Shown here: positions 20,790 through 31,438 of the stretch, piece by piece
How the letters are laid out: every line of letters begins with the position of its first letter
Numbering within the stretch: position 1 is the stretch's first letter
Assembly: GCA_030220185.1 (NCBI GenBank)
Contig: JASPKZ010003845.1
Location: forward strand, 434,001-498,000
Direction: 5' to 3'
DNA: 64,000 nt
From: Diploptera punctata
Taxonomy: Eukaryota > Arthropoda > Insecta > Blattodea > Blaberidae
Position numbers and translations under genes: made by a program
The notes under the pieces: generated by a model
Database searches by the model: none
Told to the model about the DNA's origin: nothing
Seen by the model: the letters and a program-made list of their open reading frames with translations, nothing else

Positions 20790-21370
20790 TTCCTCAATTT
20801 CACTAGGTTATTTAACATTTTTGATACAATCTTCTGTCATTGGCGGAATTGTAAATCACGTCTAAGGTTGGGAGTTACGCCGATGATATGAAAATGATAG
20901 AAGATAGCGTAGCGCCAGTAGAAATTTAAAGCTAAACTTCATCTAAATTCCTCTAAGGATTTGAAGGTATTATTTGATAAAATACAGAACACAGAAATTA
21001 GGGACAAATGTCATATTCAGGACATAACCAAATTTATTATAGATAGAGGAAAATATTGGAAAGGTCATATAGAAAGAATGGAAGACAACCGACTTACAAA
21101 AAGAGCTAAAGAAAATAGACCAATGGACTGGAGAAGCACAAGAGGAAGACCAGCCAAGAGATGGATAGACAGTGGATGTACATCCAATACGTCTTCCACC
21201 GAGGAGTGATTTTGGAAATAAACAGGATGAAAATCCTACAAATTATGAATAAGAAGAAAGAAGAAGATTTGAAGGAACACTTCCTGTACTCTGACCGGGA
21301 ATAGAACTCGGGACTTTTATGAATTGTAGTCTTAAGATATCACCACAAAACCATGAGCCTGGACATTACC
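20790..21370 (-). repeat. SINE family K, split by a LINE
   Basis: Body (20790-20957: 'cattggcggaattgtaaa', 'taaggttgggagttacgc') and tRNA-like head (21276-21370: B box region 'gttctattcccgg' on the minus strand) are separated by a LINE fragment at 20968-21265. The TSD at the join shows that it is one SINE. Confidence 0.7.
20968..21265 (+). mobile_element. RTE-like LINE 3' end with (GAA)n tail
   Basis: A 298-bp fragment encoding 'DRGKYWKGHIERMEDNRL', 'RSTRGRPAKRWID' and ending in an AAGAAG-rich tail. Flanked by a perfect 10-bp target-site duplication GATTTGAAGG (20958-20967 and 21266-21275). Confidence 0.85.
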
Positions 21371-21534
21371 GATATTATTATTTATTTATCCTAAGAGGGA
21401 GAAATTGTGTAGTATCCTGCTGATGTTTGGGATTCCTAAAACGTTAGTTAGACTTTTTGGAATGTGTAAAAATTTGAAATTTACAATGAATTAAAGCAAT
21501 GAGATGTAATGTCTTCTCTACCATTAAATTTTTG

Positions 21535-22335
21535 TACTAGGCCTACAATTCAATGGTATTAATAAGTTGTTAGTTTATGTTGACGATATATTATTGGGAG
21601 ATAGTGAGGTGATCTTAAGGGCCAACACGCACAATCTATGATCAACACTAAGAAATTAGGGCTGAAAATAAATATAAAAAACTAAATATAGACCTATGGT
21701 TACATATATAAATATATTATATAATGGAAATGGTCCGTTAATGATACATAATAGACATCTTGAAAAAATGGCTGTTTTCAAATACCTAGAAACAATAATT
21801 ACAAACACGAATTAGATGCACAAAGAAATTAAACATAGACTCAGTTCTGGAAATGCGTGCTATTATGCATTGCAGGGACTGTTGTCGTCCCAACTTAATT
21901 TAAAAATTTAAACTAAAAATATATAAAGCTGTTATTCTCCCATTTATATTATATGGATGCGAAATATGGTTTCTTACTTTAAGGAAGGAAAGAAAATTAC
22001 GAGTATTTGAGAATAACATTCTTAGGAAAATTTTGGACCAAAAAGATACGAACAGATGAATGGAGAATACTATATAACAGAGATCTATATGATCTTTATG
22101 GGAAACCAAATATAAAGAACAGTTCCGTCACGTTGATTGCGATTGACAAGGTATATGGCACGAATAGGACATGAAAGAGAGGCATGTAGAAAAACCAGAA
22201 GGATAACGCCCAGTTGGTAGGTCAATAATAGGGTAACCATTATTTGAAGGAAGTGATTTTACAGGGGATGACTTGAAAAAAGTAGCTCAAGCTAGAGATG
22301 TATGGAGAGCATAGGCGACTTGATGCTAAAGATGG
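21535..22335 (+). mobile_element. RTE-like LINE 3' region, strongly decayed
   Basis: Collinear with 9275-10204: 'caatggtattaataagttgt' then 'LVYVDDILLGDSE' (YADD altered to YVDD, about 21585), 'FKYLETIITN', 'YKAVILPFILYGCEIWF', 'FRKILDQKDTNR', and a decayed tail to about 22320. Many indels; an old copy. Confidence 0.75.
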
Positions 22336-22452
22336 AGAATGAAGAATTAACAGAGTCAAGAACGGGTGGGGGTGATTAGGAATCTCAAGGTGAAACTATC
22401 ATAGCGCCAAAGAAGAAATTGGTTATTAGGTTATTACTAAGGAGCGGATATC

Positions 22453-22538
22453 TATGACCTAAAAATGGAAAATATGCATGCATTTATGACCTAAAAAAAG
22501 GTTTAAATATGACCTAAAAAAGGACCAAAATATGACCT
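22453..22538. repeat. Cluster of TATGACCTAAAAA motifs
   Basis: Four copies start at 22453, 22485, 22508 and 22531 (the last ending TATGACCTTA), spaced 32, 23 and 23 bp. Short evenly spaced direct repeats like these are often subterminal repeats of a DNA transposon, but no matching ends are seen. Confidence 0.55.
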
Positions 22539-22539
22539 T

Positions 22540-22914
22540 ATAATTGAATGATTTTTTTTTACCCATACTATATTGATTGTTCATTCTTATACATTTTCAA
22601 TTGTATCATAAATCTTCTTCTATTGTCGAGTGCAAACGTTTGCTACCTGTTAACAGAAATCTTCGAAAAAGTGAACTGTGAAACTGACGATTTTTATACA
22701 GACACAATGTTGGTTATTTCCAATCGCCTGATGAGTAGGCTATTTAAAAAAATATGACTTTATCATAGAAATAAGCAGACGTATGACCAAAGAATGCAAG
22801 AAACATGTCCACTAGACCACCGCGGTAGTAGTAGTGGTAATAGTACTACCGGTGATGGAAATTTACTGATATTTCTTGAAAAAGAAAATCTCACTGTTAT
22901 GTAGGCTTAGTTGT
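22540..22914. other. Mostly unrecognised; short SINE-E head remnant
   Basis: 'ccactagaccaccgcgg' at about 22809 is the reverse of the SINE-E head start. The frame at 22548-22757 has no recognisable domain. Confidence 0.4.
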
Positions 22915-23036
22915 TCTCCATTCGTCTGTCTGTTCATGTCTCTTTGGTCCACAAATTTTCTTAACAAGTTTATTCTGAAATACTCGTAATATTTTCTCCT
23001 CCCATAAAGTAAGAGAGGCTATGTTTCGCAATTGTA
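22915..23036 (-). mobile_element. RTE-like LINE internal fragment
   Basis: Minus-strand match to the 'FENKVLRKIF.GPK..EQT..W' segment of the 9.3 kb LINE. Only about 120 bp remain. Confidence 0.65.
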
Positions 23037-23122
23037 TAATAAAAGCTGCCGGACATTGGCAGCTTTTAAAAGAAATCTAAATTTATATTTGCTCTAACCT
23101 CGACTTCATCATTACACAGTGT

Positions 23123-23127
<5 letters not shown>

Positions 23128-23166
<39 letters not shown>

Positions 23167-23290
23167 TTGGTGTTTCTCGTATAATTTCTCATATTCATAC
23201 TATTATTATTATAATTATTATTATTATCATTATTATATTATCATTATTATATTATTATTATTATTATTATCGTAAGTATTATTATTGTTA
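23128..23290. repeat. (TA)n and (ATT)n microsatellites
   Basis: (TA)n at 23128-23162 and imperfect ATT repeats at 23203-23290. Confidence 0.85.
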
Positions 23291-23394
23291 TTATCGTATA
23301 AAATGACGTTTGTACATGAAATTTACATTGCTACATTTAATGTATCTTTAACTGTTTATAATTAGTATAGTGTATATCTATATTTGTCAAATAT

Positions 23395-23468
23395 TTATTT
23401 GTATTTGTACTGGTTGAGTGGAAGAGAAGGCCTTATGGCCTTAACTCTGCCAGAATAAATAAAACATT
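23395..23468 (+). mobile_element. CR1/L2-like LINE, 3' UTR end
   Basis: 'gtactggttgagtggaagag', 'aaggccttatggccttaact' and 'gccagaataaataaa' match, in reverse, the 3' end at 14590-14645 and, forward, 63790-63830. Confidence 0.6.
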
Positions 23469-23549
23469 ATTAAAAAAACATTATTATTATAAGCGGGATA
23501 ATAAGTTTTATATAGGCTATTTACAGTTTAACTTTTTATGAGAGAATTC

Positions 23550-23735
23550 GAGACAACAAGAATCCCTGAAATGCATATCATGCATTTCCAAAATTGAACC
23601 TATTTTTAGTATCTTTGTACACCAGATTCCTGTTTGTAATTATTGTTCCTAGGTATTTGAATTCAGCCACTTCTTCAAAATTTCCTTCATTTGTCATTAA
23701 TTATCCATTTATATTATATAGGCCTAATGCATTTC
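23550..23735 (-). mobile_element. RTE-like LINE internal fragment
   Basis: Minus-strand match to the 'NGQLMTNEGNFEEVAEFKYL' to 'HCRDS' segment of the 9.3 kb LINE, about 185 bp. Confidence 0.7.
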
Positions 23736-23737
23736 TA

Positions 23738-23935
23738 AGTGTGGCCTAAAACGTTTCTGGCTACTTCATGGCCCTGAGGTTTATCGAGCGTATAATTAAA
23801 ATAGATACCTGACTGTTCTGAGGGTAAAAGCACCATCACGCATTACTGATGATCAACTGATATCTAGTGCTGATAGTTTAGAAAAGTGGGAACCTTAACA
23901 TCCTAAAATCCCAAGGGCCTCCTAAGGCTTATTTT
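23738..23935 (+). repeat. SINE family C, body without head
   Basis: 'cttcatggccctgaggtt', 'ctgactgttctgagggtaaa', 'cgggaa'-type block and 'cccaagggcctcctaaggct' in SINE-C order, strongly diverged. Confidence 0.55.
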
Positions 23936-24660
23936 CTTATGTATATTATGTCGTATGATTGTATCTTCAGAGAAAAGTCTGTTGTTTCACATTTTTCAGA
24001 ACAAAAAAAAAAGCTCTGGTGAGTTACGTATGTGTGGACTTAAGTCACTGTTGCCAATAATGTGTATGGAAAATTCATGAGAAACATTTTCATTCCTGTA
24101 TAACAAGCTCATGTAGGATCTGTTTGATGCTTCTGATCACGTTTATGCCTCCTTCTCAACCCCCCCTATTCCTAGGGGGTGGCGTCAAAATCCAATAAAA
24201 TAACCCCTTGTGCTATTGATTCCTCATCTATGAAAAAAAAGTGAAACATCAGAAAATCTCTTTTATAACTTGAAACTTTGTTGGTATATAATACATACAA
24301 ACTTTTGTATTTTCGTTTCTTTTTTTACGGATTGGATTACCTTTTGAACACAAAACATTCGTAACGCGGACTGGTAAGAATAGAGCTGCAGTGTACAGTT
24401 TCCAAGAATTGTTTTGCATCAAAACTATCACAAAAGCTTGTTATCTCGTAATTGCATGAAACATGGATATGATATATGGATTACAGTTTATATCATATTT
24501 TTATTAAAATGTATGTGAAGTACCCGTATTTATACATCTCAAAGTAACATATAGGCCTACTGTAAGTTGGCTTATGTACCAATCCACTTGAGCTCCAGTT
24601 AAAATATAAACCATATTGACAGAAGCCTATACTAAATTCTATCTCTCTAGTTTTCTATAT
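23936..24660. other. Nothing recognised
   Basis: Contains 'accccccctattcctagggg' near 24162, the same palindromic phrase type as the 1.5-2.2 kb block. No gene. Confidence 0.4.
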
Positions 24661-24663
24661 CTG

Positions 24664-24665
24664 AA

Positions 24666-24733
<68 letters not shown>

Positions 24734-24777
24734 GCTTTATTTTTCCTGTCAGAGTTTTATATATATATATATATATA
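24664..24777. repeat. (CT)n(TA)n compound microsatellites
   Basis: (CT)n at 24664-24690 followed by TA runs to 24728, and again TA at 24755-24777. Confidence 0.9.
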
Positions 24778-24784
24778 AGCGTCA

Positions 24785-24874
24785 GTGCTATAAAGTAAAA
24801 ATTCTCTTTAATTTGCCTACTTGTTATAGTGGCCACTAGAGGGCAGTAAGCCCGAGTTCCCGCTACCTTTCATA

Positions 24875-24908
<34 letters not shown>

Positions 24909-25098
24909 TGAATAGTTTCCAAAAAAATGCCCGTGCGACCCATATTTGTAAATAATATTGTAAATATCTTACTTTTTGTCTAATAAAGTCCTACTACTAC
25001 TATATATATATATATATATATATATATTCTCTGTCATGAAAGGTAGCGGGAACTCGGTCTTACTGCCCTCTAGTGTCCACTTTAACAAGTAAGCAAAT

Positions 25099-25110
<12 letters not shown>
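24785..25110. repeat. Inverted SINE-H pieces around a (CTA)n-tailed module
   Basis: About 63 bp at 24808-24872 (including 'ctagagggcagtaagcccga') is repeated as its complement at 25036-25100. Between them are (CA)n/(TA)n, the 3' module 'cccgtgcgacccatatttgt ... aataaagtcctactacta' (24925-25000) and TA repeat. The same 63-bp sequence is at 50515-50580, where it precedes a SINE-H head. Confidence 0.65.

Positions 25111-25137
<27 letters not shown>
25101..25137. repeat. (TA)n microsatellite
   Basis: About 36 bp of TA repeat. Confidence 0.95.
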
Positions 25138-25139
<2 letters not shown>

Positions 25140-25149
25140 GGAAAAATAA

Positions 25150-25250
25150 ATGTTTTGTGATAAGTTGCATGGATAGCGAAAGTGATAGTGCACTGAAGTA
25201 TCAATTCAGAGGTCCGATTCAAATCTCGGTTCAGATGTTTATTTTTCTTT
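25150..25250 (+). repeat. SINE family H, tRNA-like head
   Basis: 'ggatagcgaaagtgatagtg' A-box region and 'ggtccgattcaaatctcgg' B-box region, then 'atttttctttacatg'. Related heads are at 46862-46935 (minus) and 50600-50680. Confidence 0.6.
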
Positions 25251-25344
25251 ACATGTCGTGTGTATATATGCACTGCGAGCAATGTCTCGCTGCCACTTAT
25301 GAAAGAGGATTGTATATAAGGAAATAAAATTTGTGTTCGCATTG

Positions 25345-25715
25345 GGAGCCCGAGTAACGAAGTGGTATCGCACTAACACATATTAATGTTTCAGAGTTCA
25401 ACATATATAGAGTTAGAGATCTCGGGTTCAAGTCCCGGTTCATGTGTTAATTTTTGTTGTCATGTAATATTTGTCCTTCATTGATAAATGCCAAAATTTA
25501 ATTATAACATCGAAATGAAAAAAGCGTTACTGCTATAAAGTGAAATAATCTCATTGAAATGCTTTATTTTTGTAGAAACTGTCAGTTGGTACTGTTAGCT
25601 ATGTCCTCTGCTTCTTATGAATAATAATTGTATAAAAGGAAAGATAAATAATTGATGTTTGCATTTGGAGTCTGAGTAGCGAAGTGGTATCGCGCTAAAG
25701 TATAGAGTAATGGGT
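25345..25715 (+). repeat. Two further tRNA-like heads
   Basis: At 25345-25445 'gagcccgagtaacgaagtgg' is followed by B box 'CGGGTTCAAGTCCCGG' (about 25424). At 25668-25700 a second A-box-like head 'gtctgagtagcgaagtggta' lacks a B box. Possibly one SINE family in two states. Confidence 0.55.
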
Positions 25716-25954
25716 GATATACAGTTAACATAAGAATGCATTAGCACTGAATTTTGTTGGCGAACAAGGTATAAATTACATTACACAATGTGTTGATTTT
25801 TTTATTGTGTTTTGGGTTCAGTTACTTGTTGATATTGTTGAAACTCAACAGGTTGTTTAACTAGCAAATGTCTCCACCCCGCCCTTGCCTAACTGACAAA
25901 GAAATATTCGCTTCGAATTTTATAATCAAACACAGAGGACGTCCGTATTTACTA

Positions 25955-26070
25955 CTTAAAAAAAAACACGAGGAAAATATTCTCCAAAAATTAAAGAAAT
26001 CCGATCGTTAGAAGCGGGAGTTTATCTGAAACCTAAAATTAAAAATTTACTATAGCAACAGCCATTTTGG
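25955..26070 (-). repeat. Interspersed repeat family G
   Basis: 'aaagaaatccgatcgttaga', 'agtttatctgaaacc' and 'gccattttggttc' blocks match family G in reverse orientation. Confidence 0.5.
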
Positions 26071-26449
26071 TTCATCGGAATACATACCATACAATCTGAT
26101 TAATTCTTAAATTGGACATGTATCCGTAAGATATCGTATTTTAGTATAATTTATTTAATTTTTCTGATAGAGTAGTAGAAAAATGAACGGTAGACGTGTC
26201 AAATTATACAATAATATGCATATAGGTAATAACCTAGGATATGCATGATTTGTATTGTCAAACAGTTTTAATTAAGCTTTAATCAGAAATCGAGTTTCTC
26301 CAAAGTAACGATTACACTGGTCAACAGTGGTTTTGTTGCCCTTAATATAAGATTAATTTCGGATATATTTACAGTACGCTCACAATTCATGAAACTATCA
26401 ATGATTTTGGGAGATTTGCTCTGGATTTTTTAAAATCTTTATTTTCATT
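26071..26449. other. Nothing recognised
   Basis: AT-rich spacer; 'aatatgcatataggtaataa' recurs near 35.8 kb, so it may be part of a longer repeat next to family G. Confidence 0.4.
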
Positions 26450-27304
26450 TTACACTACAAAAATCGGAAAATATGAAAAAATATAACATATATTTATAAT
26501 GTCAATTTTTTTAAATTTGTGTACACCGACGTAATAGAAAGAAAAATGTCGAAAACCCATGTTATACTTCAGTGAAATGTCTTTTATAAGATTTTTTTCT
26601 ATAATTTTTAGGGGACAATCTCTTTTTGAAGACCAGCAGTAATCTGCCATCATGTGACGGTCCCATCTACTCTGATACCTTTCCTCCATTACTTTTAGGC
26701 CCTGGTAAAAGCGCTCTCCCTGTTCGTCACCACAATTTCCTAAATTATCCGGAAATCTATCCAGGTTACTGTGGAGAAAGTGTAACTTTATAGTCATATT
26801 TGCTCCCAGAATCTTGAAGCTTGTCAACATGTATTCAACAATTTCTTTGTAATTTGGTGCTTTATAGTTACCTAGGAAATTTTCTACACTAAAACAAAAC
26901 CCTTCCAAGCTTCACTTTCCCGAACAGTCATAACTTTGATTTGCATCTTTCATCAATTGCCGAATTTGAGGACCATAAAATATTCCGCCTCTTAACTTGT
27001 CTATACTGAGCTTAGGAAATTTTCTACAGATGTATTTGAAATATTCTCGTTCCTTGTCCAACGCTTTGACGAATTGTTTTATCATGTCCAGATGCACGTT
27101 GTGAGTCTTTAATTTTGTCAAATAACTGAGATCACAGCCGATGTGATGAGTGAGGGGTGCGAGAGTGAGGATAACATGATGTTTGTATGCGCGAGAAAAA
27201 TGCACAGAAATCAAATAATGACTGGAAACATACATTTTATTAGTGACAAGCCGTTTACTGTTTAAGATATAAGATATGCATAAATCATAAAAACTAGAGC
27301 ACAT
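26450..27304 (-). pseudogene. Broken repeat-borne protein, 'DEQGERF' family
   Basis: Two minus-strand frames form one protein in two pieces. The first (27304 to 26912) reads 'KEREYFKYICRKFPKLSIDKL', 'GGIFYGPQIRQLMKDAN'. The second (26908 to 26450) reads 'VENFLGNYKAPNY', 'NMTIKLHFLHSNLDRFPDN', 'DEQGERFYQGL', 'HMMADYCWSSKRDCP'. I remember close relatives of this protein as many-copy, uncharacterised proteins in arthropods and Hydra. I do not know the function and suspect a mobile-element origin. A frameshift and stop separate the two pieces and the N-terminus is missing. Confidence 0.65.
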
Positions 27305-27429
27305 TCAGCACTTTCATAAATATATTCGTAAAATGCGCACTTGGAAACATAGAAATTCGCTGAGATATCCAGGGCAACAACTTTTTTTTTTTCGTAGAGC
27401 TGTGTTATTCGTCTAAATTAGGAAAATGG

Positions 27430-28095
27430 GACCAAAAATTCGACTTGCTGAGGAATTCGCATGGATTAAACATTTCTTATCAATTTCGTTACATTTAATA
27501 TATCTTCACCTGTGAAGATGCGATAGGACTGGTCAACCGGGATCCTTATACATTACTTAGACCTATACCTTCAATAAATATGAGTTCATCTGATCATCGA
27601 CCTGGCAATACAGAGGACATGAGTAAAGGATTTATAAAAAAATAAAATTCTATAAACTAAGAACGCCAACCACTCAAACTGCAAATCACAAAAATAAAAG
27701 TTTGTCACACACGAACTTGGTATGTCAAGTCGAATTTATGGTCCGATTTTCCCGGTTTACGAAATATAACTTTCTTGTGTTTATTAAATCGTGTGTGTAT
27801 ATGGCGGACGCTAGAGCAACTTTTAAGTTAGGCATTGTAGTAAATACTCATAATGGTCAGCTTTAGCTGATTTGTGGATAATATCTTTCTAGTTTTATTT
27901 GTTTAGCATATACCGAGTTCCGTGGCCAACAATATAAAATTGCTGCGCTAGAGCGAATTTTAAATTTTTATTTTAGAAGAAACCCTTATTCCTAATGATC
28001 CAATTTTGCTGGTAAAAATCTCGAAGTTAATTTTCTTAATTGTATGCTATATGTTGAGTTATGTTTCGAAAAAAAACGAAAACAAAAATTGCTGA
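27430..28095 (+). repeat. Interspersed repeat family G, long copy
   Basis: Shares 'cgacttgctgaggaattcgc' (27440) with 12.4 and 41.4 kb, and 'taatggtcagctttagctga', 'tagcatataccgagttccg', 'cctaatgatccaattttgct' with other family G copies. The two successive core blocks may be a tandem pair. Confidence 0.5.
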
Positions 28096-28330
28096 CGCTA
28101 TGGCTGGAATGGGAATTGAAAGAGGGGCATGAAAACTAGTGTAGGAAAAGCAGAGGAAAAACACTCAGTAGGTAGGCAAATAATGAGATGGGAGATTAAT
28201 ATTAACCATGATTTGAAGAAAGTGAATTATACAGGGTATGTATGGAAAAATTAGTTCAGGATAAAGATGCACGGAGAGCTTAATTCCGCGCGGCCTTAAA
28301 CCTACGCGTTTAATAGTGTCCACGAGTCTG
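28095..28330 (+). mobile_element. RTE-like LINE 3' end, decayed
   Basis: Collinear with the 9.3 kb copy from 'RMGNER' ('ggaatgggaattgaaagagg') through 'GRPRMRWENN' (now altered) and 'DYTG' to the 'cctacgcgtttaatagtgtc' end block. Stops throughout. Confidence 0.7.
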
Positions 28331-28500
28331 AAGATTTTGAGGCATGTGAAAGAACCGCAAGCCCGAATAAAAATACATCTGTGCAAAATTAAACCTACCA
28401 TCCTGGTAATACCTTACTTGCTTACTAAATATATCATTGGGTAGTATGTTGACAGCATATCATTCATGACATCTCTAGGAAAATATGCATAACTAAATTA
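28318..28500 (+). repeat. SINE-E-related fragment
   Basis: 'cgagtctgaagattttgag', 'gaaagaaccgcaagcccga', 'aataccttacttgcttac' and 'cattcatgacatctctagg' match the variant body at 35945-36185 and 45495-45720. Confidence 0.55.
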
Positions 28501-28749
28501 ACTTGGTCTAGTAACTCCTAACAAAGGAGAGGGTAAGGTCCAACATAGGGCTGTTACGCCATTGTAGATAGAAGAATGCTTTATAGACTTTTGTGTTGGT
28601 TTCCTATTTAAGTATTCCAATTTATCAAGAGGATTTGGAAATGAAGAGTGGCATTTGTTAGGACTATTTAACGAATAAAATTAAGCTGTTTACTAAGAAC
28701 CACAATTTAAATATAGGTACCGGTATTTTAAAATATTAATATATTTAAT

Positions 28750-29669
28750 GTTGTTGCTGGAAGAAACTGTTCATTATCATATAGCCATGTTGTTTACATA
28801 AACTTATCAATCTATCTCCATTGTCATTTTCCACTTTTTCCCCAAATGGTCCAATCACTTCATCTTTCATTCTACTTCCTACTCGAGTATTAAAATCTCC
28901 TTTGCATATGATCAAATAATTTTTGCAGGGGATGAAGATGATGTAAAATATATGATAAATAAACTAATGGAATAATATAAAAATGGGGACTGAATATAAA
29001 TTTACAGAAAACAGAATATATGTGTTTGGGAAAGGATGTGGATGACCTCATACTCGAAACAGAGAAAATAAAAAAATGTAATGTTTTTAAATATCTTGGG
29101 TCAATAATTGCAAGTTTAGATACCTGTGAGAGAGATGTACAGACTAAAATTGCAGTGGCAAAAAATGCAACTAAAACATTACATGGAATAATTTGGAACA
29201 CAAATATCACAAACGAAACTAAAATGAAAATTTATAAGAGCATAATACAGCATATTTCGTCATATGGGAGTGAAACTTGGTCTTTGACGGAATTACAAAA
29301 AAATATAATTAGAACAGTTGAATTTGATTATTTTAGAAGAAGCCTCCAAAAAACAAGACAGGATAAAATAAGAAATGAATTCCTCTGGAGAGAAATGAAT
29401 GCCACCACGTCGGTTGTTAAGAGGATTGAAAATCAAACGCTTAAATGGCATGGCCATGTACAAAGAATGGAAAATGAAAGATGGCCAAAAAATATGTACC
29501 AATGGTCACCCCCTGGAAGAAATAAACGTGGCAGACCAAGATGTAAATGGAAAACCTACGTCAGAACTACAGTGGATGATAGGAATTTGGTTGAGGGAGA
29601 TTGGAATGATCGAGATAAATGGAAACTAAAGACGGCAAACCTATAAATGGGGGAAAGCCGAAGAAGAAG
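28750..29669 (+). mobile_element. RTE-like LINE with inverted 5' segment
   Basis: Flanked by AATATATTTAAT on both sides (28738-28749 and 29670-29681). The first ~155 bp (28750-28905) code on the minus strand for part of an APE-type endonuclease ('GDFNTRVGSRM', 'IGPFGEKVENDNGDRLISLC'). The rest codes on the plus strand for the RT end ('DQIIFAGDEDD' at 28908) and C-terminal region (29020-29646: 'FKYLGSIIAS', 'YGSETWSLTE', 'KWHGHVQRMENER', 'KRGRPRCKWKTYVR'). The tail is (GAA)n. An inverted 5' piece inside one TSD pair is the signature of twin priming. Confidence 0.85.
29020..29646 (+). pseudogene. LINE ORF C-terminal region (208 codons open)
   Basis: The longest intact coding stretch in the window. 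It begins after the RT active site, covering the thumb ('CLGKDVDDLIL', 'FKYLGSIIAS'), 'IYKSIIQHISSYGSETWSL', and the basic C-terminus ending at a stop at 29644-29646. The ATG at 29020 is internal to the original ORF and not a true start. The RT active site upstream is damaged ('FAGDEDD' follows, FADD box not seen). It supplied reverse transcription for target-primed insertion; it is dead here because the N-terminal two thirds are missing. Confidence 0.8.
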
Positions 29670-30198
29670 AATATATTTAATATAAACGGCGATATTTGAA
29701 AATAAATAAGAAATATGTGGTTATGTTTATTCACTGCAACTTGATCGTATTATTTGTTGCCAAATAGGATCGCAATCAACAATAACCCACTAAGATCGCA
29801 ATATTGTAAGAATACACCGTAGTGGAGACAAAATGAAATACATAAAACTGTATATTATAACCAACATTATAGGTTACTAATTTTTTTTAGGAAACAACTC
29901 AGTAAAATCATTATTTAAAAACACAATTATTGAACACACAATTATTTATCAAATGCGTAGTTCAAAGGAATCTGTTCATTATTTGCTATATTCAACGTAG
30001 GATATTAGTTGCAGAGTCAGTCACTGCAAAATAATGATATGACCTGTTCAGAATAATAAAAAGGAGGAGCTTTCTTTAATATGATAAACAGGAGTAGATA
30101 AATATCGAGGTGAAACACGACTGTGATTGGTTGTAAAACAAAATTCATTGAAACGTGATTGGGCATTGACTCCCAATTGGGGCATGAGTTAAATAATC

Positions 30199-30734
30199 CA
30201 TATAATATAATTTATGCATCCCGTTATTCTCACGGCTTGATTAGCTTGATATGCAACTTCATTCTGTAGAGTTCCCCAGCTAGTTAACACAAAACAAATT
30301 AGCTAATCCACCTTGTGTAGATAATAAAGCGAGATTTACTGAGAGGAAGATGGCAACTTGCATCAAAATGCGCTGGAGAATTTTAATACCCTACAGAATG
30401 AAGATATAGGACAGGTTGACGTAACGCCACGTGATCATGTACCTTCTATGTAATTATATTCAAATTTACCGCAAAGAACTTTGTCTTCCAGTTAGCGGGG
30501 AATTTAATTTGAAATGCGTGTAACTACCTCACCTTAACTTCTGCTTGATTATAAATTAGTTCTTAAAATGCAACATATAAAAATGCTACACCGGTAGGCC
30601 TAATGATTTTTAAAAATCCTGAGTTGCTAAATTATACCGTGTCTCTGAAAAGTCCAATTTTAATAGATTTATTATTAAAACATTATAACATTTAAGTTGA
30701 CGATATGTAGCTCATATGATGCACTACCTAACTA
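30199..30734. other. Nothing recognised
   Basis: No family match inside the window and no coding frame of note. Confidence 0.45.
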
Positions 30735-31438
30735 TCTAACTCGTTTGAACCATCGAACCCGTAGGTTCATGGCAGCGCAGATATAAGCTCTCCACACATC
30801 CCTATCCTGAGTTAATGTTTTCCAATCATCCCCTGTATAATCCACTTCCTTCAAATAATGGTTAATGTTATTCTCCCATCTCATTCTTGGTCTACCAAAT
30901 GGGCGTTTTTCATCTGGTTTTCCTACAAGAAGATTCCATGCCCCTCTTTCATTCCCCATTCGTGTCACATGTCTACGCTACTTAACTGTTTCTATTATAT
31001 CAGGTTTCTTATAAAGATCATGTAGCTCACTGTTATGAAGTCTTCTCCATTCTCCTGTCTGTTTATTTCTCTTTGGTCCAAACATTTTTCTAAGAACTTT
31101 TTTACTCAAATACTCATAATTTTCCTCCTCCCTTAAAGTAATAATTTGTTTCACATCCATGTAATATAAGTGAAAGAATAACAGTTTTATATACTCTCAG
31201 TTTAACGTTTTTTGAAAGGAGTTGGGACAAGAGTCCCTATAATGCATGCATGTCAAGAATTGAGCCTATGTTTTATTTTTTTGTGCATCTCATTTCGATT
31301 TGTAATTATTGTTCTTAGGTATTTGAATTCAAATTTTTCCTCATTTGCCATTAACTGTCCATTTCCATTATATAATGTATTTCTAAGTGTGAACATATAT
31401 TTAATTTTATTGATGTTTACTTCCAGTCCCAAGTTCTT
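30735..31438 (-). mobile_element. RTE-like LINE 3' region
   Basis: Collinear on the minus strand with 9275-10204. It starts at 'NKNLGLEVNINKIKYM' (31430), then 'NGQLMANEEKFEFKYLRTII', 'KVLRKMFGPKRNKQTGEW', 'LHNSELHDLYKKPDI', 'TRMGNERGAWNLLVGKP', 'GRPRMRWENN', 'WRAYICAAMNLRVRW', ending near 30735 in an '(actaacta)'-type tail. Frames are broken in at least three places. Its 5' side abuts a mariner remnant. Confidence 0.8.

Larger units (their letters stand above)
28611..30198 (+). mobile_element. Family F repeat, copy 2, split by a LINE
   Basis: Left part 28611-28749 (hairpin arm partly lost) and right part 29670-30198, ending 'catgagttaaataatcc'. Between them is a 920-bp LINE flanked by a perfect 12-bp TSD, so this is one family F copy. 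The right part keeps 'aaggaggagctttctttaat' and 'gactgtgattggttgtaaaa', conserved across copies. Confidence 0.75.
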
